From JBJXGC01 sp046154545 (lineage in GTDB: Bacteria; Chloroflexota; Dehalococcoidia; Tepidiformales; Tepidiformaceae), in NCBI GenBank assembly GCA_046154545.1, contig JBJXGC010000163.1, positions 1 to 19,958 of the forward strand: 19,958 nucleotides of DNA. Direction: 5' to 3'. The translations under genes and the position numbers were made by a program. The stretch's first letter is position 1. Every line of letters starts with the position of its first letter. Positions 12,900-19,958 of the stretch are shown piece by piece. Under the pieces are notes generated by a model. It made no database searches and had not been told where the DNA came from. It saw only the letters and a list, made by a program, of their open reading frames with translations.

Positions 12900-14549
12900 T
12901 TGCCCGAACGGATCCTTGTATGTGTCGCGTGGCCGTACGCGAACTATCAGCTGCATGTGGGCCAGATCGCGGGCGCCTACCTGCCGGCTGATATCTTCGC
13001 GCGCTATCAGCGGCTTGCCGGCAACGAGGTCGTCATGGTCTCCGGGTCGGATTCCCACGGTACGCCGATCACGGTGGCGGCGGAAAAAGAGGGCATCTCT
13101 CCACGGGACATTGTCGATCGCTACCACCCCAAGATCGTCGAGACCTGGGAGCGCTTGGGGATCAGCTTCGACTGCTATACGACGACCCTCACCGAGAACC
13201 ACTATCAGACCACCCAGGAAGTGTTCCTGCGGCTCCTGGAACGCGGCTATCTCGAAGTTGGCACGGCCGATCAGCTGTACGACCCCCAGCTCGAGCGCTT
13301 TCTCCCCGACCGTTACGTCGAAGGCACCTGCCCCCACTGCGGCTACAAAGAGGCCCGCGGCGACCAGTGCGATAACTGCGGCAAGACGCTCGACGCCGTC
13401 GAACTGAAGGACCCGCGGAGCAAGATGAGCGGCGCCACCCCGGTCGTGCGCGAGTCGTCGCACTATTTCCTGAAGCTGGCCCGGCTCCAGAATGACCTTC
13501 AGGCGTACGTGAGTAAGCAGGCGCACTGGAGGCGCAACGTCCTCAACTTTACGCTGGGATGGCTGAAGGAGGGCCTCAAGGATCGTGCGATCACCCGTGA
13601 CCTCTCCTGGGGCGTGCCAGTGCCCGTCGATGGCTGGGAGAACAAGCGCATTTATGTTTGGTTCGATGCCGTGATTGGTTACCTCTCAGCGACCCGTGAA
13701 TGGGCCGCCGGGCGGGGCGACCCAGACGGCTGGAAGCCGTTCTGGACCGACCCTTCGACCCGGTCTTACTACTTCATCGGCAAGGACAACATTCCCTTCC
13801 ACACCATCATCTGGCCGGGCATGTTGATCGCTTATGGCGGCCTGAACCTCCCCTACGACGTGCCCGCCAACCAGTACGTGAACTTCAGCGAGGGCCAGAA
13901 GCAGAGCAAGTCGAAGGGCACCGGGACCTGGGTGCTCGACCTCCTCGATGTCTACGCACCGGACACGATCCGCTGCTACCTGACCGCCATCATGCCCGAG
14001 AGCAACGACTCGGTGTTCGTCGAAGAGGAACTGATCCGGACGAACAATGACGTGCTCATCGCCACCTGGGGCAACCTCGCGAACCGCGTCATTTCGATGA
14101 TCCACCGCAATTTCGACGGCGTCGTGCCCGAGCCGGGTGAGCTGTCCCCAGCGAGCGCGGCCGTCCTTGCGGACGCCCGGTCCGCGTTCGTCACGGCCGG
14201 GAATGAGTACAACCTCTGCCACTTCCGCAACGCCCTCAACGAAGCGCTGCGCGTCGCCCAGGCGGCGAACCGCTACCTCGACGAGCGGGCGCCGTGGAAG
14301 GCCGTGAAGACGGACCGCGAGCACGCGGCCGAGACGCTGGCGACGGCTCTGAACGTGATCAGCGCCCTGGCCACGCTGCTGCACCCCATCCTGCCGTTCT
14401 CGACGGCGCAGCTCGGGGACGACCTGGCCTTCACGGTACCGCTGGCGGAGGCCGGCTGGGCCTACCGGCCGGTACCCGCGGGGACGAAGCTCGGCCCGGC
14501 AAACCCGCTCTACCAGAAGATCGATGTCGCTGCGGCGGCCGGGGCGTGA
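12900..14549 (+). CDS. metG: Methionine--tRNA ligase
   Basis: A class I synthetase of 549 residues lacking the C-terminal tRNA-binding dimer domain, so a short MetRS. The catalytic core opens with ILVCVAWPYAN (5-15). The HIGH motif reads HVGQ (19-22). The connective peptide has a single zinc knuckle: C144, C147, C157, C160 (CxxCx9CxxC). The KMSKS loop reads KQSKS (334-338). The anticodon-binding helical domain follows from about 375. The frame is open upstream to a GTG at 12858, but the TTG at 12900 matches the family N-terminus (MPERILV) and has GGAAGTGG with 5-base spacing. tatD follows 2 bases after the stop. The two motif changes are odd but the rest is intact, so I expect an active enzyme. 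Confidence 0.95.
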   Translation: MPERILVCVAWPYANYQLHVGQIAGAYLPADIFARYQRLAGNEVVMVSGSDSHGTPITVAAEKEGISPRDIVDRYHPKIVETWERLGISFDCYTTTLTENHYQTTQEVFLRLLERGYLEVGTADQLYDPQLERFLPDRYVEGTCPHCGYKEARGDQCDNCGKTLDAVELKDPRSKMSGATPVVRESSHYFLKLARLQNDLQAYVSKQAHWRRNVLNFTLGWLKEGLKDRAITRDLSWGVPVPVDGWENKRIYVWFDAVIGYLSATREWAAGRGDPDGWKPFWTDPSTRSYYFIGKDNIPFHTIIWPGMLIAYGGLNLPYDVPANQYVNFSEGQKQSKSKGTGTWVLDLLDVYAPDTIRCYLTAIMPESNDSVFVEEELIRTNNDVLIATWGNLANRVISMIHRNFDGVVPEPGELSPASAAVLADARSAFVTAGNEYNLCHFRNALNEALRVAQAANRYLDERAPWKAVKTDREHAAETLATALNVISALATLLHPILPFSTAQLGDDLAFTVPLAEAGWAYRPVPAGTKLGPANPLYQKIDVAAAAGA

Positions 14550-14551
14550 CG

Positions 14552-15364
14552 ATGCTCTTCGACACGCACTGTCACCTCCAGGACGACGCGTTTAGCCGCG
14601 AGGTGGATGCGGTCGTCCGCCGGGCCGAGGCCGCTGGCGTGGGCCGTATGCTGGTCTGCGGCTACGACCGGGACGCAAACACGGAGGCACTCCGCCTGGC
14701 GGGCCGGTGGGCGAGCGTCGTCCCGGCCGTCGGCTACCACCCGCATGAGGCCGACACCGTGACGGCGGCCATGCTCGACGAACTGGCGGCCCAAGCCGCG
14801 CTTCCGGTGGTGGCGGCGGTCGGCGAAATCGGACTCGACTTTTACCGCGACCATTCCAGCCACGAGGGCCAGCGCCGCATCCTTGATGCGCAGCTGGAGA
14901 TCGCCATCGACGCCGGGAAGCCGGTCAGCCTCCACACGCGCTCGGCCGAAGAGGCCGTCTACTCCCATCTGGCCGCCTACGCCGTCAGGAGTGCGCTCAG
15001 TGCGGAGGGCCGGCCGGTGGGTGTGATGCACTGCTTCGGCGGCACCCTCGAGCAGGCCCTGCGCTACGTCGAACTCGGCTTCCTCATCTCGCTGACGTGC
15101 ACAATGACCTACCCGCGCAACGAGGAGGCGCGGCGGCTCGCAAGCGAACTCCCCCTCGGGTCGCTGGTGCTGGAAACGGACAGCCCCTACCTCCCGCCAC
15201 AGCACCTCCGGGGGCGCCGCAACGAACCGGCGAATCTGCCCGCGGCAGCGGCCGCCGTAGCCGCCGCCCGCCGCATCACGGCCGCGGAAGTGGCGGCCGC
15301 CACCACGGCGAACGCCTGCCGGGTGTTCGCCGTGGCCGTCCCGGAACTGGCGGCAGCACGATGA
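14552..15364 (+). CDS. tatD: TatD-family metal-dependent hydrolase (DNase)
   Basis: A 270-residue TIM-barrel hydrolase. All the metal ligands are visible: H6 and H8 (DTHCHL), E92 (GEIGLDFYRD), H128 (SLHTR), H160 (MHCFGG) and D210 (ETDSPYL). Members are metal-dependent 3'-5' exonucleases linked to DNA repair. The ATG at 14552 is preferred, with GGGG 7 bases upstream; a GTG at 14546 overlapping the metG stop is too close to that site. The metG-tatD order is common in bacteria. The gene ends in ATGA, overlapping the next gene by 4 bases. Confidence 0.93.
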   Translation: MLFDTHCHLQDDAFSREVDAVVRRAEAAGVGRMLVCGYDRDANTEALRLAGRWASVVPAVGYHPHEADTVTAAMLDELAAQAALPVVAAVGEIGLDFYRDHSSHEGQRRILDAQLEIAIDAGKPVSLHTRSAEEAVYSHLAAYAVRSALSAEGRPVGVMHCFGGTLEQALRYVELGFLISLTCTMTYPRNEEARRLASELPLGSLVLETDSPYLPPQHLRGRRNEPANLPAAAAAVAAARRITAAEVAAATTANACRVFAVAVPELAAAR

Positions 15365-16338
15365 CCCAGGCGCCCATCGCCAGCCTCTACGGACCCGTCG
15401 CAGAGGATATGATCCTCGTTGAAGACCTGCTCGAAGCGACGAAACAGGTGGAGATCCCACCGCTCAAACGGATGCTTGACCACGCCCTCGGCGCCCAGGG
15501 CAAGCGCCTCCGGCCGGGCCTCGTCCTGCTCGCGGGTACGTTCGGGGAGTACAACCTCAACCGGCTCGTCCCCCTCGGGACGGCGATCGAGCTGCTCCAC
15601 ACCGCCAGCCTGGTGCACGACGACGTCGTCGATGGGGCAGACAGCCGCCGCGGCCGGCCGACAACGAACGCCCTCTTCGACAACGCTCTGACGGTCCTGC
15701 TCGGCGACTACATCTTCGCCAAAGCGGCCGAGATGGTGACGCGCACCGGCAGCCTGGCAGTGACGCGGCTCTTCGCTGTGGCGCTGACGAAGATGACGGG
15801 CGGCGAACTCGACCAGGACGCCGCGGCCTTCGACGTGGGCAAGGACATTCAGCACTACCTCTGGCGGATCGGTGGCAAGACGGCCGCGCTCTTCGCGACC
15901 GCCACGGAGGGTGGCGCGATGCTCGCCGGCTGCGACGACCGCACCATCGACGCCTTGAGGACCTATGGCTGGAGCTTCGGGATGGCGTTCCAGATCGTGG
16001 ACGACATCCTCGACTACTGCGGCGACGAAGCGTTGATGGGCAAGCCGGTGGGGAGCGACCTGCGGGAAGGGACGATCACCCTCCCTGGCCTTCTGCTGTT
16101 GGACCGGCACCCGGAAGACAACCCGATCAAGCGGTTCTTCACGGCCAAGCGGGACCGGGAGGCACGCCTCCAGGAGGCGATCGCCATGGTCCGCGAGACG
16201 GGCGTGCTGGAGACGGCGATGGAGATGGCCCGCGAATACGTCCGCCGGGGCGAGGACGCCATCGCCGCACTCCCGGATTCGGAAGCGCGGCGATGCTTGC
16301 TCAGCCTCGGCGACTATAACCTGGGGCGCAGTAGTTGA
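15361..16338 (+). CDS. Trans-polyprenyl diphosphate synthase
   Basis: A 325-residue all-helical isoprenyl synthase that condenses isopentenyl diphosphate onto an allylic primer, cytoplasmic or membrane-associated. GKRLRP (47-52), the first aspartate-rich motif DDVVD (87-91), GKTAALF (172-178), the second aspartate motif DDILD (214-218) and GSDLREGT (231-238) are complete. The residues 4 and 5 before the first motif are Ser and Ala, small side chains that usually allow long products, so a side-chain enzyme for menaquinone (octaprenyl or similar) is a reasonable inference; chain length cannot be fixed by eye. The ATG overlaps the tatD stop, so the last three genes of this strand form one unit. 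Confidence 0.92.
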   Translation: MTQAPIASLYGPVAEDMILVEDLLEATKQVEIPPLKRMLDHALGAQGKRLRPGLVLLAGTFGEYNLNRLVPLGTAIELLHTASLVHDDVVDGADSRRGRPTTNALFDNALTVLLGDYIFAKAAEMVTRTGSLAVTRLFAVALTKMTGGELDQDAAAFDVGKDIQHYLWRIGGKTAALFATATEGGAMLAGCDDRTIDALRTYGWSFGMAFQIVDDILDYCGDEALMGKPVGSDLREGTITLPGLLLLDRHPEDNPIKRFFTAKRDREARLQEAIAMVRETGVLETAMEMAREYVRRGEDAIAALPDSEARRCLLSLGDYNLGRSS

Positions 16339-16341
16339 TGC

Positions 16342-16362
16342 GGAAGGCCCTTTAGCCCTTCC
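16342..16362. terminator. Stem-loop at the end of two convergent genes
   Basis: GGAAGG (16342-16347) and CCTTCC (16357-16362) form a 6-bp stem with a 9-base loop that includes the stop codon of the fmdB-like gene. It could end both transcripts but lacks T-runs. Confidence 0.3.
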
Positions 16363-16780
16363 TCAGGATCCGCCCGCCCTCGGCCATACTGGCGACTTCC
16401 TGCGGCTTTACCTTGTTGCCCATGGAGTCCGCGAGGTTGTCCTTGGCCGCCATTTCCACCATGTCGTTGAGTTCGGCAACCTCGCCCTTGAGCTTCTTCA
16501 CCTTCGGTTGGGGCTTGTTGATCTCCGGGTGCTCGTTGGGCCGGGCGCCGCCCGTGATCGGCTTCGTGACCTTCTGGCCGAGGTGGTAGAACTTCCCGTC
16601 GTCGGGGATACGGCGGGGATAGCCGTCGCGGAAGACGAACGCGGAAAACGAGGTGGGCATGATCCTCCCGGCGTCCTTGAAGCATTCAGGACAGGGCACC
16701 GGCTCCTTCGCGTCGCGCATCGGCCGAAGCTCTTCGAAAATGCCGTTGCAGGGTTCGCAGAAATACTCGTACAGGGGCAT
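16352..16780 (-). CDS. FmdB-family zinc-ribbon protein with a long tail
   Basis: A 142-residue protein. The first 50 residues are a CxxC...CxxC zinc ribbon (C8, C11, C30, C33) beginning MPLYEYFC, the hallmark of the FmdB/CxxC_CxxC_SSSS family, whose role is mostly unknown (regulatory in the formamidase operon from which it was named). Most members are 60-110 residues; here a hydrophilic tail with a Lys/Pro stretch and a helical segment (about 95-140) follows. The ATG at 16780 has GGAG 8 bases upstream. It lies 31 bases after recO and is probably the last gene of the dnaX operon; TAGAAT over the recO stop could be a weak internal -10. Confidence 0.85.
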   Translation of the reverse strand: MPLYEYFCEPCNGIFEELRPMRDAKEPVPCPECFKDAGRIMPTSFSAFVFRDGYPRRIPDDGKFYHLGQKVTKPITGGARPNEHPEINKPQPKVKKLKGEVAELNDMVEMAAKDNLADSMGNKVKPQEVASMAEGGRILRKG

Positions 16781-16811
16781 GGTTTGGTCTCCGTGGATGT
16801 GTGTCCGTATT

Positions 16812-17618
16812 CTAGCGCGTCTCAACGTTAGGCTGCGGCACCGCGACGGGCGCTGGTAGGCGGGCGACATCGCCGATGTGTCTTCCTGCCCTTGGCTCCC
16901 GCTCCAGCGTGTGGCGGATGACGTCCCCCAGGGCGGCCTGGAGTTCATGTGAGAGCGCGCCATCGAGCCGCAGCGCCGCGAATGACTCGAGCGAGGCCGC
17001 GCGGGCGAAGCGCAGGACCTTGATGGTCCGCACGGCGAGCAGGCGGCCGGCCCCGGCAAGCGGGCGGCAGGCGACGCAGACGAGGCCACCGGCTGCCGGG
17101 GCGAGGACGGTCGCCAGTTCGGGCAGCCGCGCGCCGCAGGAGGCACAGACGTCGAGCTGCACCTCGTACCCGGAGAGCGCGAGGAGGTTCAGTTCGAACC
17201 AGTGCATGACCTGGCAGGGCGCACCGGCTTCGAGCGCCGCCAGCAGTTCGAGCAGGAGGGCGTACACGTCCGGGGCGCTCACCCGGTCGGCCGAGATCTC
17301 GTCGATGATCTCGGCACAGTAGAGCGCGGCCGCCGTCCGTTCGAGGTCTTCGCGGATGGCCCGGAAGGGGTGAATGGTCTCAGCCTGGGTGAGGACGTCG
17401 AGGTTGCGGCCGTGCGCCACCATGACGCGGGCGTGGGTTAAGGGTTCGACGTGGCCACGCATGTGGCTGCGCGCTTTGCGTACCCCCCGGGCGACCGCCT
17501 CGAACTTGCCTTCGCGGGCCGAGAACAGCGTGAAGATGCTGTCCGCCTCTCCGAAATTGCGGCGCCGGAGGACGACCGCTTCGGTCTTGTAGACGCGCTC
17601 ACGGGCCGCCACGTTCAC
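16812..17618 (-). CDS. recO: DNA repair protein RecO
   Basis: A 268-residue RecO, which with RecR loads RecA on SSB-coated single-stranded DNA and anneals strands. The N-terminal OB fold carries TEAVVLRRRNFGEADSI (12-28) and LFSAREGKFEAVARGVRK (31-48). The helical C-terminal domain has a zinc site, C158, C161, C181, C184 (CASC and CVAC). The GTG at 17618 overlaps the recR stop by 4 bases, so the two partners are coupled in translation. Confidence 0.93.
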   Translation of the reverse strand: MNVAARERVYKTEAVVLRRRNFGEADSIFTLFSAREGKFEAVARGVRKARSHMRGHVEPLTHARVMVAHGRNLDVLTQAETIHPFRAIREDLERTAAALYCAEIIDEISADRVSAPDVYALLLELLAALEAGAPCQVMHWFELNLLALSGYEVQLDVCASCGARLPELATVLAPAAGGLVCVACRPLAGAGRLLAVRTIKVLRFARAASLESFAALRLDGALSHELQAALGDVIRHTLEREPRAGRHIGDVARLPAPVAVPQPNVETR

Positions 17619-18217
17619 ATCACCTGGCGGCCTTCGAGAGCGCGGGCGAGGGTGACGTCGTCGGTGTACTCGAGGTCGGCGCCACTGGGGAGGCCGCGGG
17701 CCAGCCGCGTCACGCGCACGCCGAGGGGCCCGAGCAAGCGCTGGACGTACATCGCCGTCGCCTCGCCTTCGAGGCTGGGGTTGGTGGCCATGATCACCTC
17801 TTCCACACCGCCAGCCTTGACCCGCTCCAGAAGCTCCCGCAGGCGCAGGTGTTCCGGCCCCAGGCCCTCCATCGGGTTGATCACGCCGTGGAGGACGTGG
17901 TAACGCCCCTTAAAGGCGCCTGCCCGTTCGAGGGCGAGGATGTCGAGCGCCTGCTCCACGACGCAGATTATCGTCCCCTCACGGCGGGGGTCGCTGCAGT
18001 ATGAGCAGGGGTCATGCTCGGTGATATTCATACACACGGAGCAGAACGCGATGCGTTGCTTCACGTCCTTGATGGCGTTCGCCAACGCGGCCGCTTCCTG
18101 CTCGGGCACACGCAGGATGTGGTAGGCGAGCCGCTGGGCCGACTTGGGGCCGATCCCGGGCAGTCTGTTGAACGCCTCGATGAGCCGGGTGATGGGCTCG
18201 GGCGTAGCGGCGGCCAT
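17615..18217 (-). CDS. recR: Recombination mediator protein RecR
   Basis: A 200-residue RecR, full family length; it forms a DNA-clamping ring and works with RecO (and RecF) at gaps. A helix-hairpin-helix (LPGIGPKSAQRLAYH, 19-33), a four-Cys zinc finger (C59, C62, C71, C74), a Toprim domain (TIICVVEQALD near 82-92, then MATNPSLEGEATA) and the Walker-like C-terminal LARGLPSGADLEYTD are all present. The ATG at 18217 follows ybaB by 6 bases. The order dnaX-ybaB-recR is one of the most conserved in bacteria. Confidence 0.97.
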   Translation of the reverse strand: MAAATPEPITRLIEAFNRLPGIGPKSAQRLAYHILRVPEQEAAALANAIKDVKQRIAFCSVCMNITEHDPCSYCSDPRREGTIICVVEQALDILALERAGAFKGRYHVLHGVINPMEGLGPEHLRLRELLERVKAGGVEEVIMATNPSLEGEATAMYVQRLLGPLGVRVTRLARGLPSGADLEYTDDVTLARALEGRQVM

Positions 18218-18223
18218 AGGTGC

Positions 18224-18607
18224 CTAACCCAGGCCGAGGCCGGGAATGTTGAGCCCACCGGTGATGGGCGCGAAGAGCTGCTCCTGGAGGCTGCTCGCCT
18301 TCTCCGAGGCGTCGGCGATGGCAGCCATGATGAGGTCCTGGAGCATCTCCACGTCCTCGGGATCGACGACCTCCGGTTGGATGGAGATGCCCTGGATCTT
18401 CTGGTCGCCGGACATGGTGATGCGGACGGCGCCACCGCCGGCCGTGCCTTCGATCGTCGCCGCCTGGGCGTCGGCCTGGGCTTTTGCGAACATCTCCTGG
18501 GCGGCCGCCAACGGATTGGCGCCGCCTCCCCCGCCCGCGCCCATGCCGGGCAGCCCACCGCCACCTCCGCGCCGCATATACCGGTTCCGGCCGCTGCTCT
18601 TGGCCAA
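18224..18607 (-). CDS. YbaB/EbfC-family nucleoid-associated protein
   Basis: A 127-residue member of the YbaB/EbfC family of dimeric DNA-binding proteins. The core is recognisable: AAAQEMFAKAQADAQ helix (34-48), GTAGGGAVRITMSGDQKIQGI (54-74) and DVEMLQDLIMAAIADA. Before it lies an unusual glycine-rich, flexible head, with GGGGG at 14-18 and GGGGG at 25-29 plus basic RRGG residues. The TTG start at 18607 is backed by GGAAGG 5 bases upstream inside the end of dnaX, with one base between the dnaX stop and this start. An ATG ten codons later is the alternative. Confidence 0.93.
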   Translation of the reverse strand: MAKSSGRNRYMRRGGGGGLPGMGAGGGGGANPLAAAQEMFAKAQADAQAATIEGTAGGGAVRITMSGDQKIQGISIQPEVVDPEDVEMLQDLIMAAIADASEKASSLQEQLFAPITGGLNIPGLGLG

Positions 18608-18608
18608 G

Positions 18609-19958
18609 TTAGCCTTCCTTCCCTACTGGCACGGCGCCCAGGGCCTTCGCCGCCTCGGCGAGATGGCCGCCCCGTGGACCACGTTTCGGTACCTGTTCCC
18701 GTTCGATCAGCCGGAGCTTAAGGGCGACCGGGTGGTTCAACATCTGTTCGGCCTGCTGTTCGACGAGCGGACGGACGTCGGAATCGACCTTGTCGAGGTG
18801 CATCTGGTTCCAGAATCCCAGCTCAAGGGTCGTATCATCGAGCTGGAGCACCTTGCACGACCCGTTCAGCCACCCGCCGAGCCGCGGGTTGGCGACCTTG
18901 CAACTGTCATAGAGGTCCGCCATGAAGCGTTCCTCGCGGCTGAGGGCCGCATCGGGGACGCGAGCGCCGGCGGGCGGACGGGCACCGGCGGCACGTGACG
19001 GCGCGGCCCCGGCCGCACCTCTCCCCTCGGCGGGCGCCACGGCGACCGGCCCCAGCGGCCCAAGGACGGCGGAGGCACAGGCCACTTCCAGCGGGATCGG
19101 GCTGGCCGGGTCCTGGCGGAAGTCCGCCTTTGCCAGCTCCTGAATGGCCATTACGACCGGGCCAGCGCCGCGCTTCGAGGCGATCGCGGCGTCGGCCAGC
19201 GGACGGTGGACGGCGTTCGCGTCCACCGTCCCGCGAAGGGCCTGGGGCAGGATCTCGCGGAGGATATCGAGCGTCTCTTTGGTAAAGCGGGCGATGCTGA
19301 CGCCGTCGTCAGCGACCTCCCGGGCGATGTCGAGGGCGGCCGCGAGGTCCGCGTCCAGGATCGCCTTCACGAGCTTCTCACTGCGTTCATCGTGGACGAG
19401 CCCGAGCGCCTCCAGCACCTGGTCGGTCGATGGTTGCTCGCCGTAGCGGGCGACCACCTGCTCGAGCAGCGTAATCGCGTCGCGGGCCCCGCCGCGGGAC
19501 TGGATGGAGATCTGGAGCAGGGCCTGGTCGGGGATGGCGTAGCCCTCCCCCGCGGACACCGTGCGGAGAAGCCCCACGAGGGCGTCGTTCGGGATGCGGC
19601 GGAAGTCGTAACGCTGGCAGCGGGAGGCGATGGTCGCCGGCACCTGGTGCGCCTCGGTGGTCGCGAGGATGAAGATGGCGTGGGGAGGCGGCTCTTCCAG
19701 CGTCTTGAGGAGGGCGTTGAAGGCCGGGTTGGTCAACATGTGGACTTCGTCGAGGAGGTAGACCTTCTTGGAGAGGTCGCTTGGCGCGAACGCGATCTTT
19801 TCGCGAAGCTCCTTGATGTCGTCGATGCCGCGGTTGCTGGCTGCGTCCAGCTCGACCAGGTCGAAGGCGTTGCCGCGGGCGATAGCCTCGCAGGGCGGAC
19901 AGGCGTTACAGGGCTCGCCGCCTTTCACATTGGCGCAGTTCACGGCGCGGGCGAGGAT
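18609..19958 (-). CDS. dnaX: DNA polymerase III subunit gamma/tau (5' end cut by window)
   Basis: The last 449 residues of the clamp-loader ATPase. The frame is open to the right edge with ILARAVNC leading into the zinc-module cysteines (CNACPPC), so the Walker A motif lies outside the window. Visible parts: Walker B LLDEVHML, sensor 1 ATTEAHQVPATIASRCQRYD, sensor 2 GGARDAITLLEQ, the collar domain (about 200-290), an Ala/Gly/Pro/Arg linker and a C-terminal segment of about 130 residues. This is a tau-like length; no A-rich frameshift slippery site is seen. It heads the run with ybaB, recR, recO and fmdB. Confidence 0.96.
   Translation of the reverse strand: MLARAVNCANVKGGEPCNACPPCEAIARGNAFDLVELDAASNRGIDDIKELREKIAFAPSDLSKKVYLLDEVHMLTNPAFNALLKTLEEPPPHAIFILATTEAHQVPATIASRCQRYDFRRIPNDALVGLLRTVSAGEGYAIPDQALLQISIQSRGGARDAITLLEQVVARYGEQPSTDQVLEALGLVHDERSEKLVKAILDADLAAALDIAREVADDGVSIARFTKETLDILREILPQALRGTVDANAVHRPLADAAIASKRGAGPVVMAIQELAKADFRQDPASPIPLEVACASAVLGPLGPVAVAPAEGRGAAGAAPSRAAGARPPAGARVPDAALSREERFMADLYDSCKVANPRLGGWLNGSCKVLQLDDTTLELGFWNQMHLDKVDSDVRPLVEQQAEQMLNHPVALKLRLIEREQVPKRGPRGGHLAEAAKALGAVPVGKEG

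Noticed and set aside
16809..16814. TAGAAT on the minus strand as an internal promoter for the fmdB-like gene
   Set aside because: A good -10 but no -35 at 16-19 bp; it coincides with the recO stop, so chance is likely.
1..19958. tRNA, rRNA, CRISPR arrays, insertion sequences, prophage genes, riboswitches
   Set aside because: I looked for cloverleaf sequences, repeated spacers, transposase or integrase motifs and terminal repeats on both strands and found none I could support.
18609..19958. Programmed frameshift site in dnaX giving a short gamma form
   Set aside because: No A-rich slippery heptamer is present in the visible part; codons at the expected place are GC-rich.

Overview
The window is a gene-dense, high-GC stretch of bacterial chromosome with 22 protein genes, two of them cut by the window edges. 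I see no tRNA, rRNA, CRISPR array, insertion sequence or prophage gene. No stretch over 300 bases lacks a gene. The combination of a GuaB3-type IMP dehydrogenase-like protein, a short MetRS with a four-Cys zinc knuckle, a PrmC with NLPY in place of NPPY, and the order rsmI-metG-tatD-prenyl synthase suggests a Chloroflexota bacterium, perhaps Dehalococcoidia-like. That placement is inference from gene order and motif flavour, not from a database search.

Layout. (1) Bases 1-2848, minus strand: a probable catabolic operon read in the order small helical protein, crotonase-fold enzyme, zinc alcohol dehydrogenase, carboxymuconolactone-decarboxylase/AhpD-fold protein (cut at base 1). (2) A divergent promoter region with an inverted repeat drives a one-helix membrane protein (2986-3198), which faces the stringent-response gene rel across a long hairpin. 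(3) rel (minus) and hisS (plus) diverge from a compact intergenic region. They are followed by prfA-prmC (release factor 1 and the methyltransferase that modifies its GGQ motif) and a HAD phosphatase, the last two genes overlapping their predecessors. (4) 9693-10023 holds a VapB-like antitoxin with no toxin partner, the only clear accessory gene. (5) 10038-11883, minus: guaB3 and an overlapping exported, membrane-anchored protein of unknown function. (6) 12000-16338, plus: rsmI, metG, tatD and a trans-polyprenyl diphosphate synthase, the last three tightly packed. (7) 16352-19958, minus: a packed replication/repair operon dnaX-ybaB-recR-recO-fmdB, with dnaX cut at the right edge.

Most of the window is core information processing: translation (hisS, metG, prfA, prmC, rsmI), the (p)ppGpp response to uncharged tRNA (rel), nucleotide metabolism (guaB3) and recombinational repair (recR, recO, ybaB, dnaX). 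I do not see a complete new defence or mobile system. The points worth a second look are departures from family motifs (MetRS HIGH and KMSKS, Rel QFDD beside an intact HD site, a crotonase lacking both hydratase glutamates), the orphan antitoxin, two small unrecognised proteins, the direct recR-recO coupling, several intergenic inverted repeats at likely promoters, and heavy use of TTG and GTG starts.
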